Of a stretch of 64,000 nt of DNA, positions 34,999 through 43,296 are shown in pieces. The translations under genes and the position numbers were made by a program. Position 1 is the stretch's first letter, and each line of letters starts with the position of its first letter. The notes under the pieces are model-generated. The model was given only the letters and a program-made list of their open reading frames with translations. It made no database searches and had not been told where the DNA came from. Location of the stretch: assembly GCA_965215155.1 (NCBI GenBank), contig CBDCCY010000001.1, forward strand, positions 2,108,001 through 2,172,000, given 5' to 3'. Source of the DNA: JAGWAJ01 sp965215155. Lineage in GTDB: Bacteria; Acidobacteriota; Vicinamibacteria; Vicinamibacterales; UBA8438.

Positions 34999-37065
34999 AT
35001 GCAAATGAAGCTGGGAACGCTGCCGCTCGCCGCCGGTCTGCTGCTGACCACCACACCGCCCGCCGTCGCGCAGATCGCGGGGACGCCGGAGCCGGCGGGG
35101 CTGGATACGCGCTCGATCGTCGAGCACCTCTCCGACGACGCGCTCGAGGGTCGGCTGACCGGGTCGCCCGGCATCCGCATGGCCGCCGACTACATCATCG
35201 AGCAGCTCGAGGCCATCGGCGCCGTCCCGCTCCCCGCGCTCGCCGACTTCCGGCAGCCCTTCCGCTACACGGCCGGGGTCACCGACGCCGGCACCACGCT
35301 GCGGATCGAGGGCGACGAGATCGAGCTCGCCGGGGGCGCGGGTAGCGGATGGGAGCTGGTCGCGGAAGAGGCCGTCTTCGATTCCACGGAGTCGCGGACC
35401 ACGGCCAGCGGGAACGTCATGCTCACGGTGTCCTCCAGGGTCGAGCCGGTGGTTCCGGGGTCGCCGCCGGCGCCGCCGGATCCGCCGGCGCCGCCGGATC
35501 CGCCGGCACCCCCTGCGCCACCCGCGCCTCCCGGCGGCACGACCGTGGCCGCACCTTCCGCGCCGGCGGTCGCCGATGCACCCGCCGTGAGGGCCCTGTC
35601 CTTCTCGGAGTCCGGGAGGGTGGAGGGGCCGCTCGTCTTCGCCGGTTACGGGCTGACCGTGCCGGAGACGGACGACTTCAGCTACGACAGCTACGCCACG
35701 CTCGACGTGACGGGCAAGATCGTGGTCGTCCTGCGCTACTTCCCCGAGGACACCGAGGGAGAGCTCCGGGCGACGCTGGCGCGTTACGCCGGCCTGCGGT
35801 ACAAGGCGACGGCGGCGCGCGAGCGTGGCGCCAGCGGTCTCATCGTCGTGACCGGACCCCGGTCGCCGAACGCGGGGGCCCTGGTGCCGCTCCGCTTCGA
35901 CACCGCCGTGAGCGATTCCGACATCGTCGCCGCGACCGTGAACGGCGCCCTGGGGGCGGCCATGATCGAGAGCGCCGGACGGTCGCTGGAAGAGGTGCAG
36001 GCGTCCTTCGATACCGCCAACCCGCACGTCGCCGGGTTCGACCTCCCGCTCGAAGCGACCCTGGACGTTCGGGTCGAGACGCAGGAGGCGATCGGGCACA
36101 ACGTGATCGGCTACCTGCCGCCGACCCGCGAGCCCGCCGGGGACGCGCCGTACGTCCTGCTCGGCGCGCACTACGATCACCTGGGCCACGGGCGCGGCGG
36201 GGATTCGCTGGCGCGCGACGACGAGGCGGGGCAGATCCACAACGGCGCCGACGACAATGCCTCGGGAGTGGCCGTGGTGCTCGTGGCGGGAGCCCGCCTG
36301 GCCTCGGCGGCGCGCGACCGCGGCGTCGTCCTGGCCCTGTGGTCGGGCGAGGAGCTCGGGCTGCTCGGTTCGGCGGACTTCGTCGAGCAGGCGCCGGTCC
36401 CGATGGCCGACATCGCCGCCTACCTGAACTTCGACATGGTCGGCCGCCTGCGTGACAACGCGCTGACGCTGCAGGCCGTCGGCAGCAGCTCGATCTGGAC
36501 GGACCTGGTCACGGAGCTGAACGGGCGGACCGGGTTCGACCTGTCGCTGGTCGCCGATCCCTACCTGCCGACCGACGTCCGGAGCCTCAACGCGGCGGAG
36601 GTGCCGAGCCTCAACTTCTTCACCGGGAGCCACGAGGACTACCACCGGCCGACGGACGATGCCCACACACTCAACTACGAGGGTCTCGATCGCATCGTCG
36701 ATCTCGCCACGGCGGTGGCCGCCGACCTCGTGGTGCGGCCGGACGCGCCCGACTTTCTCCGGGTGGAGCAGGTCCAGCAACGGGGCGGCGGCGCGACGAT
36801 GCGGATCTTCACGGGCACGATCCCGGACTACTCGCAGGACGTCGAGGGGCTGTCGATCTCCGGGGTCGTCGGGGGCGGACCGGCCGACGAGGCGGGGCTC
36901 GAGGGCGGCGACGTCATCGTCGGGCTTGCGGGCCGGACGGTGACCAACATCTACGACTACATGTACGCGCTCGACCTGCTGAAGGTCGGCGAGCCGACCG
37001 AGGTGGTCGTGCTTCGCGACGGCGAGCGGGTCGTCCTCGAGCTCGTACCGCGCGTGCGGGAGTAG
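34999..37065 (+). CDS. Secreted M28 family metallopeptidase with PDZ domain
   Basis: A 688-residue exported zinc aminopeptidase-like protein. A signal peptide spans about residues 4-25. A protease-associated insert follows, containing a Pro-rich linker (PPAPPDPPAPPDPPAPPAPP, about residues 155-175). The M28 zinc ligands are seen in GAHYDHLGHGRGGD, NGADDNASGVAVVL, WSGEELGLLGS, LNFDMVGRL and HEDYHRPTDDAHT. A C-terminal PDZ domain (VVGGGPADEAGLEGGDVIVG) probably binds substrate or a partner. The ATG at 34999 has ACGAGGACGC just upstream. It is likely to degrade peptides in the periplasm or outside the cell. Confidence 0.9.
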   Translation: MQMKLGTLPLAAGLLLTTTPPAVAQIAGTPEPAGLDTRSIVEHLSDDALEGRLTGSPGIRMAADYIIEQLEAIGAVPLPALADFRQPFRYTAGVTDAGTTLRIEGDEIELAGGAGSGWELVAEEAVFDSTESRTTASGNVMLTVSSRVEPVVPGSPPAPPDPPAPPDPPAPPAPPAPPGGTTVAAPSAPAVADAPAVRALSFSESGRVEGPLVFAGYGLTVPETDDFSYDSYATLDVTGKIVVVLRYFPEDTEGELRATLARYAGLRYKATAARERGASGLIVVTGPRSPNAGALVPLRFDTAVSDSDIVAATVNGALGAAMIESAGRSLEEVQASFDTANPHVAGFDLPLEATLDVRVETQEAIGHNVIGYLPPTREPAGDAPYVLLGAHYDHLGHGRGGDSLARDDEAGQIHNGADDNASGVAVVLVAGARLASAARDRGVVLALWSGEELGLLGSADFVEQAPVPMADIAAYLNFDMVGRLRDNALTLQAVGSSSIWTDLVTELNGRTGFDLSLVADPYLPTDVRSLNAAEVPSLNFFTGSHEDYHRPTDDAHTLNYEGLDRIVDLATAVAADLVVRPDAPDFLRVEQVQQRGGGATMRIFTGTIPDYSQDVEGLSISGVVGGGPADEAGLEGGDVIVGLAGRTVTNIYDYMYALDLLKVGEPTEVVVLRDGERVVLELVPRVRE

Positions 37066-37072
37066 CGGCGCT

Positions 37073-37160
37073 GCGAGCGCCTGGCGGTGCTGCGAGCGCC
37101 TGGCGGCGCCGCCGCGAGCGCCTGGCGGCGCCGCGAGCGCTTGGCGGCGCCGCTAGCGCC
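37073..37160 (+). repeat. Imperfect GC-rich tandem repeat
   Basis: The core GCGAGCGCCTGGCGG starts at 37073, 37092, 37114 and (with one change) 37133, followed by a degenerate fifth copy near 37151. Spacings are 19, 22 and 19 bases. It fills the left part of the 256-base gap between two convergent genes. The rest of the gap (37161-37321) holds no gene I can support. Confidence 0.7.
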
Positions 37161-37321
37161 CACGGGTCAGCCGGCGTGCGCGCCGTTCCCGGATCGCACG
37201 CCGGCCGCCGGGGCGACGGGAGTCGGCTCGAGGAGCGGAGCCGCCGCCTGCGGGATGCCGCGCTGGCTGGCCTGCCAAACCGCCGCGCCGCGTGACGGCT
37301 CCGCTCGGCGGCCGTGCAGCG

Positions 37322-38770
37322 CTACAGCGGTTCGGACTGGGCGCCCTCCTGGAAGGCCCAGATGCGGTTGCGGGTCAGGATGTAGAGCACGCCGTCCTTG
37401 GCGACCGGCGTGCAGTAGACGGCCGCGCCCAGGTTGTACTCCCCGATGACCTCCATCTCCCTGCCGGCGCGCAGGACGACCACGTCGCCGTCCTCGTCGC
37501 CCAGGAAGACCTTGCCGTCGACGACGAAGGGGGAGCCCCAGACCGCGGCGAAGGTGTCGTACGTCCAGAACTCCTCGCCGGTCTGCGGGTCGAGGGCGTG
37601 CAGGAAGCCGGAGAGGCTCGGGATGTAGAGCACGCCGTCGGCGATCGCGGCCGTCGACATCGTGCGGTAGAAGTCCTCGCCGCCGCGATGCCATACGGCA
37701 TGCGTGTCGGTGACGTCGCCGCTGCCGGTAGCGTCGATCACCCAGAAGTGGCCGGGCGCCTCGCCGTGCTCCGGGTCCTGCCCGACGCCGATGTAGACCT
37801 TGTCGTCGTAGATGACCGGCGTCGAGAGGATGTTGTTCCGGGTGCCGCGCCCGCCCAGGATCCACTCGGAGTCCTCGGGGTTGCAGTCGAACTCCCAGAG
37901 GAGCTCGCCGGTAGCGGGGTCGAGGCTGTAGACGACACCGTTGCCGCCGGCGAAGATGACCTGCGGGCGCCCGTCGATGACCCCGTAGGCGGGGTTCGTC
38001 CAGGCGCCGTGCAGCACGTTCTCGCCCACCGGATTGCTCTCCCACAGCAGCTCGCCGGTGTTCTTGTCGAGCGCGATGAAGTCGGGGGAGAAGGGCGACG
38101 GGATGTTCACGTGCCCCTCGTCGACGCCGTTGCTGGTCACCGTGTAGAGCACGTCGCCGACGATGAGCGGCGATCCGGTGGCGAGGTTGTGCGGGAAGAC
38201 GTCGAGCTCGCCGATCATGTCGTAGGACCAGATGATGTCGCCGGCGATGGCGCCGGTGTCCTCCTCGCCCGTGAACGGCCCGTCGTTGCCGTCCGCGAAG
38301 CCCTTGGCGTCGAGGCAGATGACGTGCGCCTCGTTCGAGACGTACCAGATCCGGTCGCCGTCCATGAACGCGGTCGAGCAGACCCCCTGGAGCGGCCAGT
38401 CGTTCACGCGCCCGGCGGAGAGCTTCGGGTGGACCATCTGCCAGATGAACTCCCCGGTGTCGGCCGTGAACGCCATGACGACGCCCTTGTCGCCCTCGAT
38501 GGACGGATCGCGGCGGCCCTCGTTGTTGGTGCCGACGTAGACGCGGCCGTTGGCGACGACCGGCCCGCCGTAGGCCTGCGAGCCGACCGGCTGCGACCAG
38601 AGCACGTTCATACCGGTGTCCGCGTCCCATTCGCCGACGATGCCGGTCTCGTCCGACACCATGTTGCGGGACGGCGTGTTGCCGAACATCGCGACATCCT
38701 GCGCGGATGCCGGCATGGCGGTGACCGCGACCAGCGCGGCGACTGCAGCTATCAGCCCGTATCGAGTCAT
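37322..38770 (-). CDS. Exported PQQ-like beta-propeller protein
   Basis: A 482-residue protein with a signal peptide (LIAAVAALVAVTAMPASAQ) and repeated beta-propeller blades with the sequence pattern of PQQ-dependent dehydrogenases: VVANGRVYVGTNNEG, ALDKNTGELLWESNP, SLDPATGELLWEFDC, ALDPQTGEEFWTYDT. The calcium and active-site residues of true quinoprotein dehydrogenases are not evident, so it may be a scaffold or binding protein of the outer compartment. The ATG at 38770 overlaps the stop of the larger propeller gene upstream by four bases; the two are co-translated. Confidence 0.86.
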   Translation of the reverse strand: MTRYGLIAAVAALVAVTAMPASAQDVAMFGNTPSRNMVSDETGIVGEWDADTGMNVLWSQPVGSQAYGGPVVANGRVYVGTNNEGRRDPSIEGDKGVVMAFTADTGEFIWQMVHPKLSAGRVNDWPLQGVCSTAFMDGDRIWYVSNEAHVICLDAKGFADGNDGPFTGEEDTGAIAGDIIWSYDMIGELDVFPHNLATGSPLIVGDVLYTVTSNGVDEGHVNIPSPFSPDFIALDKNTGELLWESNPVGENVLHGAWTNPAYGVIDGRPQVIFAGGNGVVYSLDPATGELLWEFDCNPEDSEWILGGRGTRNNILSTPVIYDDKVYIGVGQDPEHGEAPGHFWVIDATGSGDVTDTHAVWHRGGEDFYRTMSTAAIADGVLYIPSLSGFLHALDPQTGEEFWTYDTFAAVWGSPFVVDGKVFLGDEDGDVVVLRAGREMEVIGEYNLGAAVYCTPVAKDGVLYILTRNRIWAFQEGAQSEPL

Positions 38771-40974
38771 CGGTTCTCCATCACGCGGACGTTGTCGTAG
38801 AAGATGTCTATGGGCGAGTAGCCGATGAGGCCCGGGCTGCCGTTCTGCACCGGTTCGGGGTCCTCCACCGTCACCGTCCACTCGTCGGGCTCGGCGTCGT
38901 CGCGCGGCCAGACCTTGCCGCGGATGACGGCCCGCTCCTCGTCGGCGTCGACGCGCAGCTTGAGGGCGTACCAGGTGTCCGGTTCCCACGCGAAGGGGAA
39001 ACGCTCCGCCATGCGCAGCTCGGCCGCCCAGGAGCGAACCTCGATGCGCTGGTGGTTGCCCTGCAGATCCATGGTGTAGCCGGCGTTGATGAGGCCGATG
39101 TCCGGGCGCCGCCGGCCGCGCTGCGTGGACAGGACGTCGGCCTGCACGGTGTAGCCCGACATGTAGGACGGCCCCATGTAGATGGCGTGCCGGTGGATGC
39201 CGGTGCGCGAGGCACCCTTGCGGAAGAGCTGCTCGCCGCCTTCGTCCACCACCTGCAGGCTGCCGCCGCCGCCGATCCAGTACGGCGGCCGGCCGCTCTC
39301 GAACGTCTCCGTCCAGGGCAGCGGCGAGAAGACCCGGATGCGGGCCGCCGCCGACACGTCCCCGACGGTGGCGACTACGCGCCCGGCCTGGTTGGCGGCC
39401 TGCGGCGGCGACGTGAACTCGCCGTTGACGCGCAGGCGCCCGCCGTCGAGCCCGTCGAGCGTCCAGACCGCGTCCCGCTCGCCGAGCGCCCGCCCGTTGG
39501 CGTCGAACGCGAGCACGCTGAAGCGTACGGGCTGCCCGGCCGCCGCGATCACCTCGGCGGGCACCACCTGGATGCTCGCGACGACGCCGTCGGCCGGCGT
39601 TTCCGGCGCGAGGGGCGGGGTCTCGGCGGGCGTCGGCTCGAACGGCGCGTCAGGGTCGCCGATGCAGTAGATGCCCGACTCCGCCGTCACGTAGAGCCGG
39701 CCGTAGGCGGAGGCGAACGAGCCGTAGATCTCCGCGTAGCGCCCGTCCGACACCTCGAGCTCGTCGTGGTCGAGCTCCGTGGCGCCGTCATCCCCGGGGT
39801 CGAGGATCCGCACGTTGCCGTTGACCTCGGTGATGTACAGCTTGCCGTCGGCCCAGACGGGAGACGACTTGCCGACGGTCCCCACGCTCTGCTCCCACCG
39901 CACCGTTCCGTCCTCGGCCTCGATGGCGAACAGGTTGGCGGAGTTGTCGATGACGTACAGCGTTCCGTCCTTGATGAGTGGCGACGAGAATCCGACGGCG
40001 AGGTCGTCGATGCGCCACTGCTCACCGCTCGCGGTGATGTCGCCCTCGCCGGTGGCATCGATGGCGACGACGCGGCCCATCGTTCCCTGGTCGACGTTCT
40101 CTTCGCTGTGGGCCGCGTAGACCGTGGTGCCGTCGATGACGGGGGAGACGTTGATGCCGCGCTGGCTCAGGCGGAACTGCCACACCTTGCGGCCCGTGCG
40201 CGCCTGGAGGGCGTAGATGTGCCCGTCGGCGTTGCCGTCGATGATCAGCCGCTGGCCGTTCACCACGGCGACGATCGGCACGGACTGGGTGTTCATGTCC
40301 GCCGGCCGGCCGCCGGGGGTCGAGATCCACCGGATGCGGCCGTTCGCCTTGTCGAAGGCGACGTAGCGATGCGTCGGCGGCCCCCCGAGGTCGCCCCAGA
40401 TGGAGCCGATGACGCCGAGGATCAGCCGGTCCTCGTCGATGATCGGGGTAGACGTCCGACCGCCGTAGCCCGACGCGCGGCCGAGGTCCTCGGCGAGCCG
40501 CCAGCTCCACACGATCGTCCCGTCGCGATCGAAGCAGTGCAGGTGCCCGTCGATGTTCATCGCGTAGAGGTAGCCGGTGTCCGGGTCGCCGGTCACGCTG
40601 CCCCAGCCGACACGGTTGAACGGGACCGTCGTGTTGAGGATGCTGAAGGCATGCTCCCAGAGCTTCGTGCCGTCCTCCGCGTCCCAGCAGGTGACGATCT
40701 CCTTCTTCGAGACGCCGTCGCCGGTGCGCCCGTTGGCGCAGACGCGCCCGTCGAAGACGGCGGGGGTGGAGCGGCCGATGTACTCCTGGAACCAGATCAG
40801 GTTGTCTCCGTCCACCGACCAGCTCGAGACGAGCCCGGTGTCGCTGGAGACCCCGGTCTGGGAACGGCCGCGCCAGCTCGGCCAGTCCTGCGCCTGCGCG
40901 GAGCCGGCGAGCAGCGTCATGCACAGTGCCGCAAGCGCCATGCGCGCGACCGCGCCGTGTTTCGCCATCGTCAT
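38767..40974 (-). CDS. Exported PQQ-like beta-propeller fused to a C-terminal beta-sandwich
   Basis: A 735-residue secreted protein. A signal peptide (ARMALAALCMTLLAGSAQAQ) is followed by DWPSWRGRSQTGVSSDTGLV, the typical start of these propeller proteins. Propeller blades such as CFDRDGTIVWSWRLAEDLG and ALQARTGRKVWQFRLS continue to about residue 470. After an Ig-like segment, residues about 560-735 resemble a laminin G/DUF1080-type sandwich (WTETFESGRPPYWIGGGGSL) that often binds carbohydrate. I chose the ATG at 40974 because AGAGAGGG lies 7 bases upstream. A TAAAAT at 41022-41027 is a possible -10 box. Its exact function is unknown. Confidence 0.84.
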   Translation of the reverse strand: MTMAKHGAVARMALAALCMTLLAGSAQAQDWPSWRGRSQTGVSSDTGLVSSWSVDGDNLIWFQEYIGRSTPAVFDGRVCANGRTGDGVSKKEIVTCWDAEDGTKLWEHAFSILNTTVPFNRVGWGSVTGDPDTGYLYAMNIDGHLHCFDRDGTIVWSWRLAEDLGRASGYGGRTSTPIIDEDRLILGVIGSIWGDLGGPPTHRYVAFDKANGRIRWISTPGGRPADMNTQSVPIVAVVNGQRLIIDGNADGHIYALQARTGRKVWQFRLSQRGINVSPVIDGTTVYAAHSEENVDQGTMGRVVAIDATGEGDITASGEQWRIDDLAVGFSSPLIKDGTLYVIDNSANLFAIEAEDGTVRWEQSVGTVGKSSPVWADGKLYITEVNGNVRILDPGDDGATELDHDELEVSDGRYAEIYGSFASAYGRLYVTAESGIYCIGDPDAPFEPTPAETPPLAPETPADGVVASIQVVPAEVIAAAGQPVRFSVLAFDANGRALGERDAVWTLDGLDGGRLRVNGEFTSPPQAANQAGRVVATVGDVSAAARIRVFSPLPWTETFESGRPPYWIGGGGSLQVVDEGGEQLFRKGASRTGIHRHAIYMGPSYMSGYTVQADVLSTQRGRRRPDIGLINAGYTMDLQGNHQRIEVRSWAAELRMAERFPFAWEPDTWYALKLRVDADEERAVIRGKVWPRDDAEPDEWTVTVEDPEPVQNGSPGLIGYSPIDIFYDNVRVMENR

Positions 40975-41021
40975 CGCCGAACCCTCTCTGAGATGAAATG
41001 CCCGGTCCGTCGCAGCCGTGG

Positions 41022-41027
41022 ATTTTA
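41022..41027 (-). promoter_or_regulatory. Candidate -10 box for the propeller operon
   Basis: TAAAAT on the minus strand lies 47 bases before the ATG at 40974, in an otherwise very GC-rich spacer. No clear -35 was found at 17 bases. Confidence 0.35.
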
Positions 41028-41093
41028 GCACGCGGCGCCCCGCGGGCCGCCGCTTGGCGGACGGGCCGGCGGCGGTGTAGGATCGCCGCGGAA

Positions 41094-41112
41094 AGTGAGA
41101 CTCGATCTCAAT
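41094..41112. promoter_or_regulatory. Fur-box-like palindrome
   Basis: AGTGAGACTCGATCTCAAT contains the inverted repeat TGAGA-N5-TCTCA. It matches 14 of 19 positions of the Fur-box form AATGAGAATCATTCTCATT. It ends 17 bases before the ATG at 41130, where it could overlap the promoter. The same bases also contain CTCGAT-CTCA-ATCGAG. Confidence 0.4.
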
Positions 41113-41129
41113 CGAGGCGATTGACGAAG

Positions 41130-41432
41130 ATGCCGATTGTCGAGCGCATGCGGAGCCGCTGGGGCGTCGGGCCGGTGGGGGTGGTCGCCATCCTCACGGC
41201 CTTCGCCCTTGCCGGCATGACGACGCTGTGGGTCAAACAGCCGGTCATGGGATACCTACTGCCCGGGGTGGCGCCCGGGTGGCTGCAGTGGACGATCTAC
41301 CTGATCATCATGCTCCCCATCTATCAGGCCCTCCTGCTGGCGTACGGCACGCTGCTGGGGCAGTTCGACTTCTTCTGGAGCAAGATGCGGGCCATGGCGC
41401 GCCTGATCAGCCGCGGCGTCGCGGGCGCCTAG
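41130..41432 (+). CDS. Small DUF6787-like membrane protein
   Basis: A 100-residue protein with two membrane segments (GPVGVVAILTAFALAGMTTL and LQWTIYLIIMLPIYQALLLA). The N-terminal RSRWGV and the C-terminal YGTLLGQFDFFWSKMRAMAR match a small family I recognise as DUF6787. Its function is not known. The ATG at 41130 sits behind a Fur-box-like palindrome, so iron regulation is possible. The stop codon overlaps the start of a dispersed repeat element. Confidence 0.75.
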   Translation: MPIVERMRSRWGVGPVGVVAILTAFALAGMTTLWVKQPVMGYLLPGVAPGWLQWTIYLIIMLPIYQALLLAYGTLLGQFDFFWSKMRAMARLISRGVAGA

Positions 41433-41513
41433 GAGTCTGCGCCGCAGGAACGTGCCATGGAGCGGTTCGTGCCAGCGCAGACTCCCAACGCGCCCGTGAG
41501 GGCGCGCTAGCGC
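41424..41513 (-). repeat. Dispersed inverted-repeat element, copy B
   Basis: The element has GGAGTCTGCGC (41432-41442) and its exact inverse GCGCAGACTCC (near 41475-41485), with GAACGTGCCATGGAGC between. Read on the minus strand it aligns over most of its length with the element at 13589. It begins at the DUF6787 stop. The remaining bases to 41628 hold no gene. Confidence 0.7.
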
Positions 41514-41628
41514 CGCCAACCCGTCGCAGGCTCCGTGTTCGGCCCCAGCCCCCACCGCCCTGGGAGCTTGCACCCCAGCACTCACGCCGTTGCGTTCTGC
41601 GGCGCCAGCTCCCGGCCGGCTCGCGCGG

Positions 41629-42792
41629 TCAGCCGCCGAGAACGCGCTCCACCGCCCACCCGAGACCCGTGAGCGCGATGCCGCAGGAGATCGGCACGGT
41701 CACCCGGCGGCGGTACCACGGCTTCCCGCGACACCATCCCAGCGCCGCCGCGGCCCCCGCAATCACCGCGAGCTGACCGAGCTCGATGCCCCCGTTGAAC
41801 GCAGCGAGGGCGAGAAGCCGCCCGTGCTCCGGAAGGCCCAGTTCGCCGAGCACGCCGGCGAAGCCGAGACCGTGCAGGAGTCCGAAGCCGAAGACCACGG
41901 GCGGACGCCAGCGCGTGAGCCGGTCGGTCAGGACGTTCTCGACCGCAACGCCCGCGACCGACAGCGCGATGAGCGGCTCGACGATGCGGGGAGCGAGGGC
42001 GACCACGCCGAGAGCGGCCAGCGTGAGCGTCACGGCGTGGGCCACGGTGAATGCCGTCACCTGCCAGACCAGGGGCCGCATCCGCCGGCTCAGCAGGTAC
42101 AGCGCCAGCACGAACAGGATGTGGTCCGCCCCCGCCGGCAGGATGTGGACGAACCCGAGGCGCAGGTAGCGCCACGCGGTTTCTCCCGGGCTCGGGGGGA
42201 GGAACGGTCCGGCCAGATCGAGGGGGTCGCTGCGGGCGCCCGGCTCGAGGATCGACCGCGTCTCGCCGCCGCGCTCCGCGTCGACGATGGTCAGGTGCAC
42301 CTCCCCGAACGCGCGGGAGGCGAAGAACCCGACCGTCGCGGCGCCGGGCGGGATGGTTCCGGTGAGCCGCGCGGTCAGCCCGAGCACGGTCGGAATGTCG
42401 GCGATCGCCGTCTCGGGCGCCCCGTGGTCGGGGAACCGGACCTCGAAGGGGACCGCTACGCCGTCGAAGCGCACCCGCACGCGACGCTCGAATAGGCGGC
42501 GAAGACGTGCCAACCGCTCGTCGAGCTCGTCCGGCCGAAGCGCCGCGAGGGCCGCGGCCAGCTCGGCGTCGTCGGTGTCGAGCGGGACGCCGAGCGCGAG
42601 CGCGTCGAGGTCGTAGAGGATGTCGGCCGCGAAGTCGCGGCCGGGCCCGACTGTCAGCCTCACCTCGGTGAACGCCAGCGGGTGGGCCAGCGCAGGCCGG
42701 GCGAACGGGCCGGCCGCAGCCAACAGGGTGACGCCGACGGTCGCCACGGCGAGCGACAGGGTCGGCAGGCGGGCGGCCGACAGGTGATGCAC
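41629..42792 (-). CDS. HupE/UreJ family membrane protein
   Basis: A 387-residue protein with a signal peptide and an extracytoplasmic N-terminal domain of about 190 residues, followed by six or so membrane segments of the HupE/UreJ type. Landmarks are GFVHILPAGADHILFVLALY, FTVAHAVTLTLAALGV, VFGFGLLHGLGFAGVLGELG and FNGGIELGQLAVI. Histidines in the membrane part suggest metal (Ni, Co or similar) handling, though the long N-terminal domain group is uncharacterised. ATG 42792 lies 5 bases after the PDZ gene stop, so it belongs to the run from 44658. Confidence 0.82.
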   Translation of the reverse strand: MHHLSAARLPTLSLAVATVGVTLLAAAGPFARPALAHPLAFTEVRLTVGPGRDFAADILYDLDALALGVPLDTDDAELAAALAALRPDELDERLARLRRLFERRVRVRFDGVAVPFEVRFPDHGAPETAIADIPTVLGLTARLTGTIPPGAATVGFFASRAFGEVHLTIVDAERGGETRSILEPGARSDPLDLAGPFLPPSPGETAWRYLRLGFVHILPAGADHILFVLALYLLSRRMRPLVWQVTAFTVAHAVTLTLAALGVVALAPRIVEPLIALSVAGVAVENVLTDRLTRWRPPVVFGFGLLHGLGFAGVLGELGLPEHGRLLALAAFNGGIELGQLAVIAGAAAALGWCRGKPWYRRRVTVPISCGIALTGLGWAVERVLGG

Positions 42793-42797
42793 GCCGA

Positions 42798-43259
42798 TCA
42801 GCGCCGCAGCTTGACGCGGTACGGGCGCCCTGCGCGGAGGAAGTTGACGAGGGTGTCGCTCGCTGCCCCGACATCCGCGAGGCGCACGGCCGCCTCACGG
42901 CCCCCGTCGACGTCGGAACCGGCCACCCGGAAGATCATGTCTTTCGGCAGCAACCCCTCGCGGGCGGCGGGACCCCCGGGCGCGACCGTCACCACGAGGG
43001 CGCCGGAGCGCACCTGCAGGTTGTCGCGTTCTGCGCGATCGACGAGGTCCCGGGTCGGTGCGGCATCGCAGAGCGTCAAGCCGACCGCGCCCGCCGCGAC
43101 GCGCGTCGCGTCCGTGCAGCGGAAGAGCGGCGGGTCCGCGACCTGCACGCTCCGGCCGCCGGCCGCCGGAAAGGGGGGGGCACCCGTGATCGCTACCCCA
43201 GCCGTGAGGCCGATGGCGGCGGTCAGCGCGGCCACCGTATGCCGGGCGCGTGTCTGCAT
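42798..43259 (-). CDS. Exported PDZ-domain protein
   Basis: A 153-residue protein with a signal sequence (HTVAALTAAIGLTAGVAITG) and a single PDZ domain in its second half (GALVVTVAPGGPAAREGLLP, then KDMIFRVAG). Two cysteines (FRCTD and TLCDAA) may form a disulfide. It sits between the radical SAM gene and the HupE-like gene and probably works with one of them. ATG 43259 has a TATACT hexamer 8 bases upstream and no ribosome binding site. Confidence 0.7.
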   Translation of the reverse strand: MQTRARHTVAALTAAIGLTAGVAITGAPPFPAAGGRSVQVADPPLFRCTDATRVAAGAVGLTLCDAAPTRDLVDRAERDNLQVRSGALVVTVAPGGPAAREGLLPKDMIFRVAGSDVDGGREAAVRLADVGAASDTLVNFLRAGRPYRVKLRR

Positions 43260-43267
43260 CGCAGGAC

Positions 43268-43273
43268 AGTATA
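43268..43273 (-). promoter_or_regulatory. TANNNT box 8 nt before the PDZ gene
   Basis: TATACT on the minus strand is followed by GTCCTGCG and the ATG. This is a possible leaderless start that would give the PDZ and HupE genes their own promoter. Confidence 0.4.
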
Positions 43274-43296
43274 AGCGGCCGACCGGCTACTGCCGC

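Noticed and set aside
37066..37321. tRNA or small protein gene in the 256-base gap
   Set aside because: No cloverleaf, T-loop sequence or plausible short reading frame with a ribosome binding site was found; only tandem repeats are present.
37322..40974. Active PQQ-dependent alcohol dehydrogenases
   Set aside because: The blades match, but the calcium-site and catalytic Asp signatures and a haem-binding tail are not evident, so only a PQQ-like propeller is claimed.
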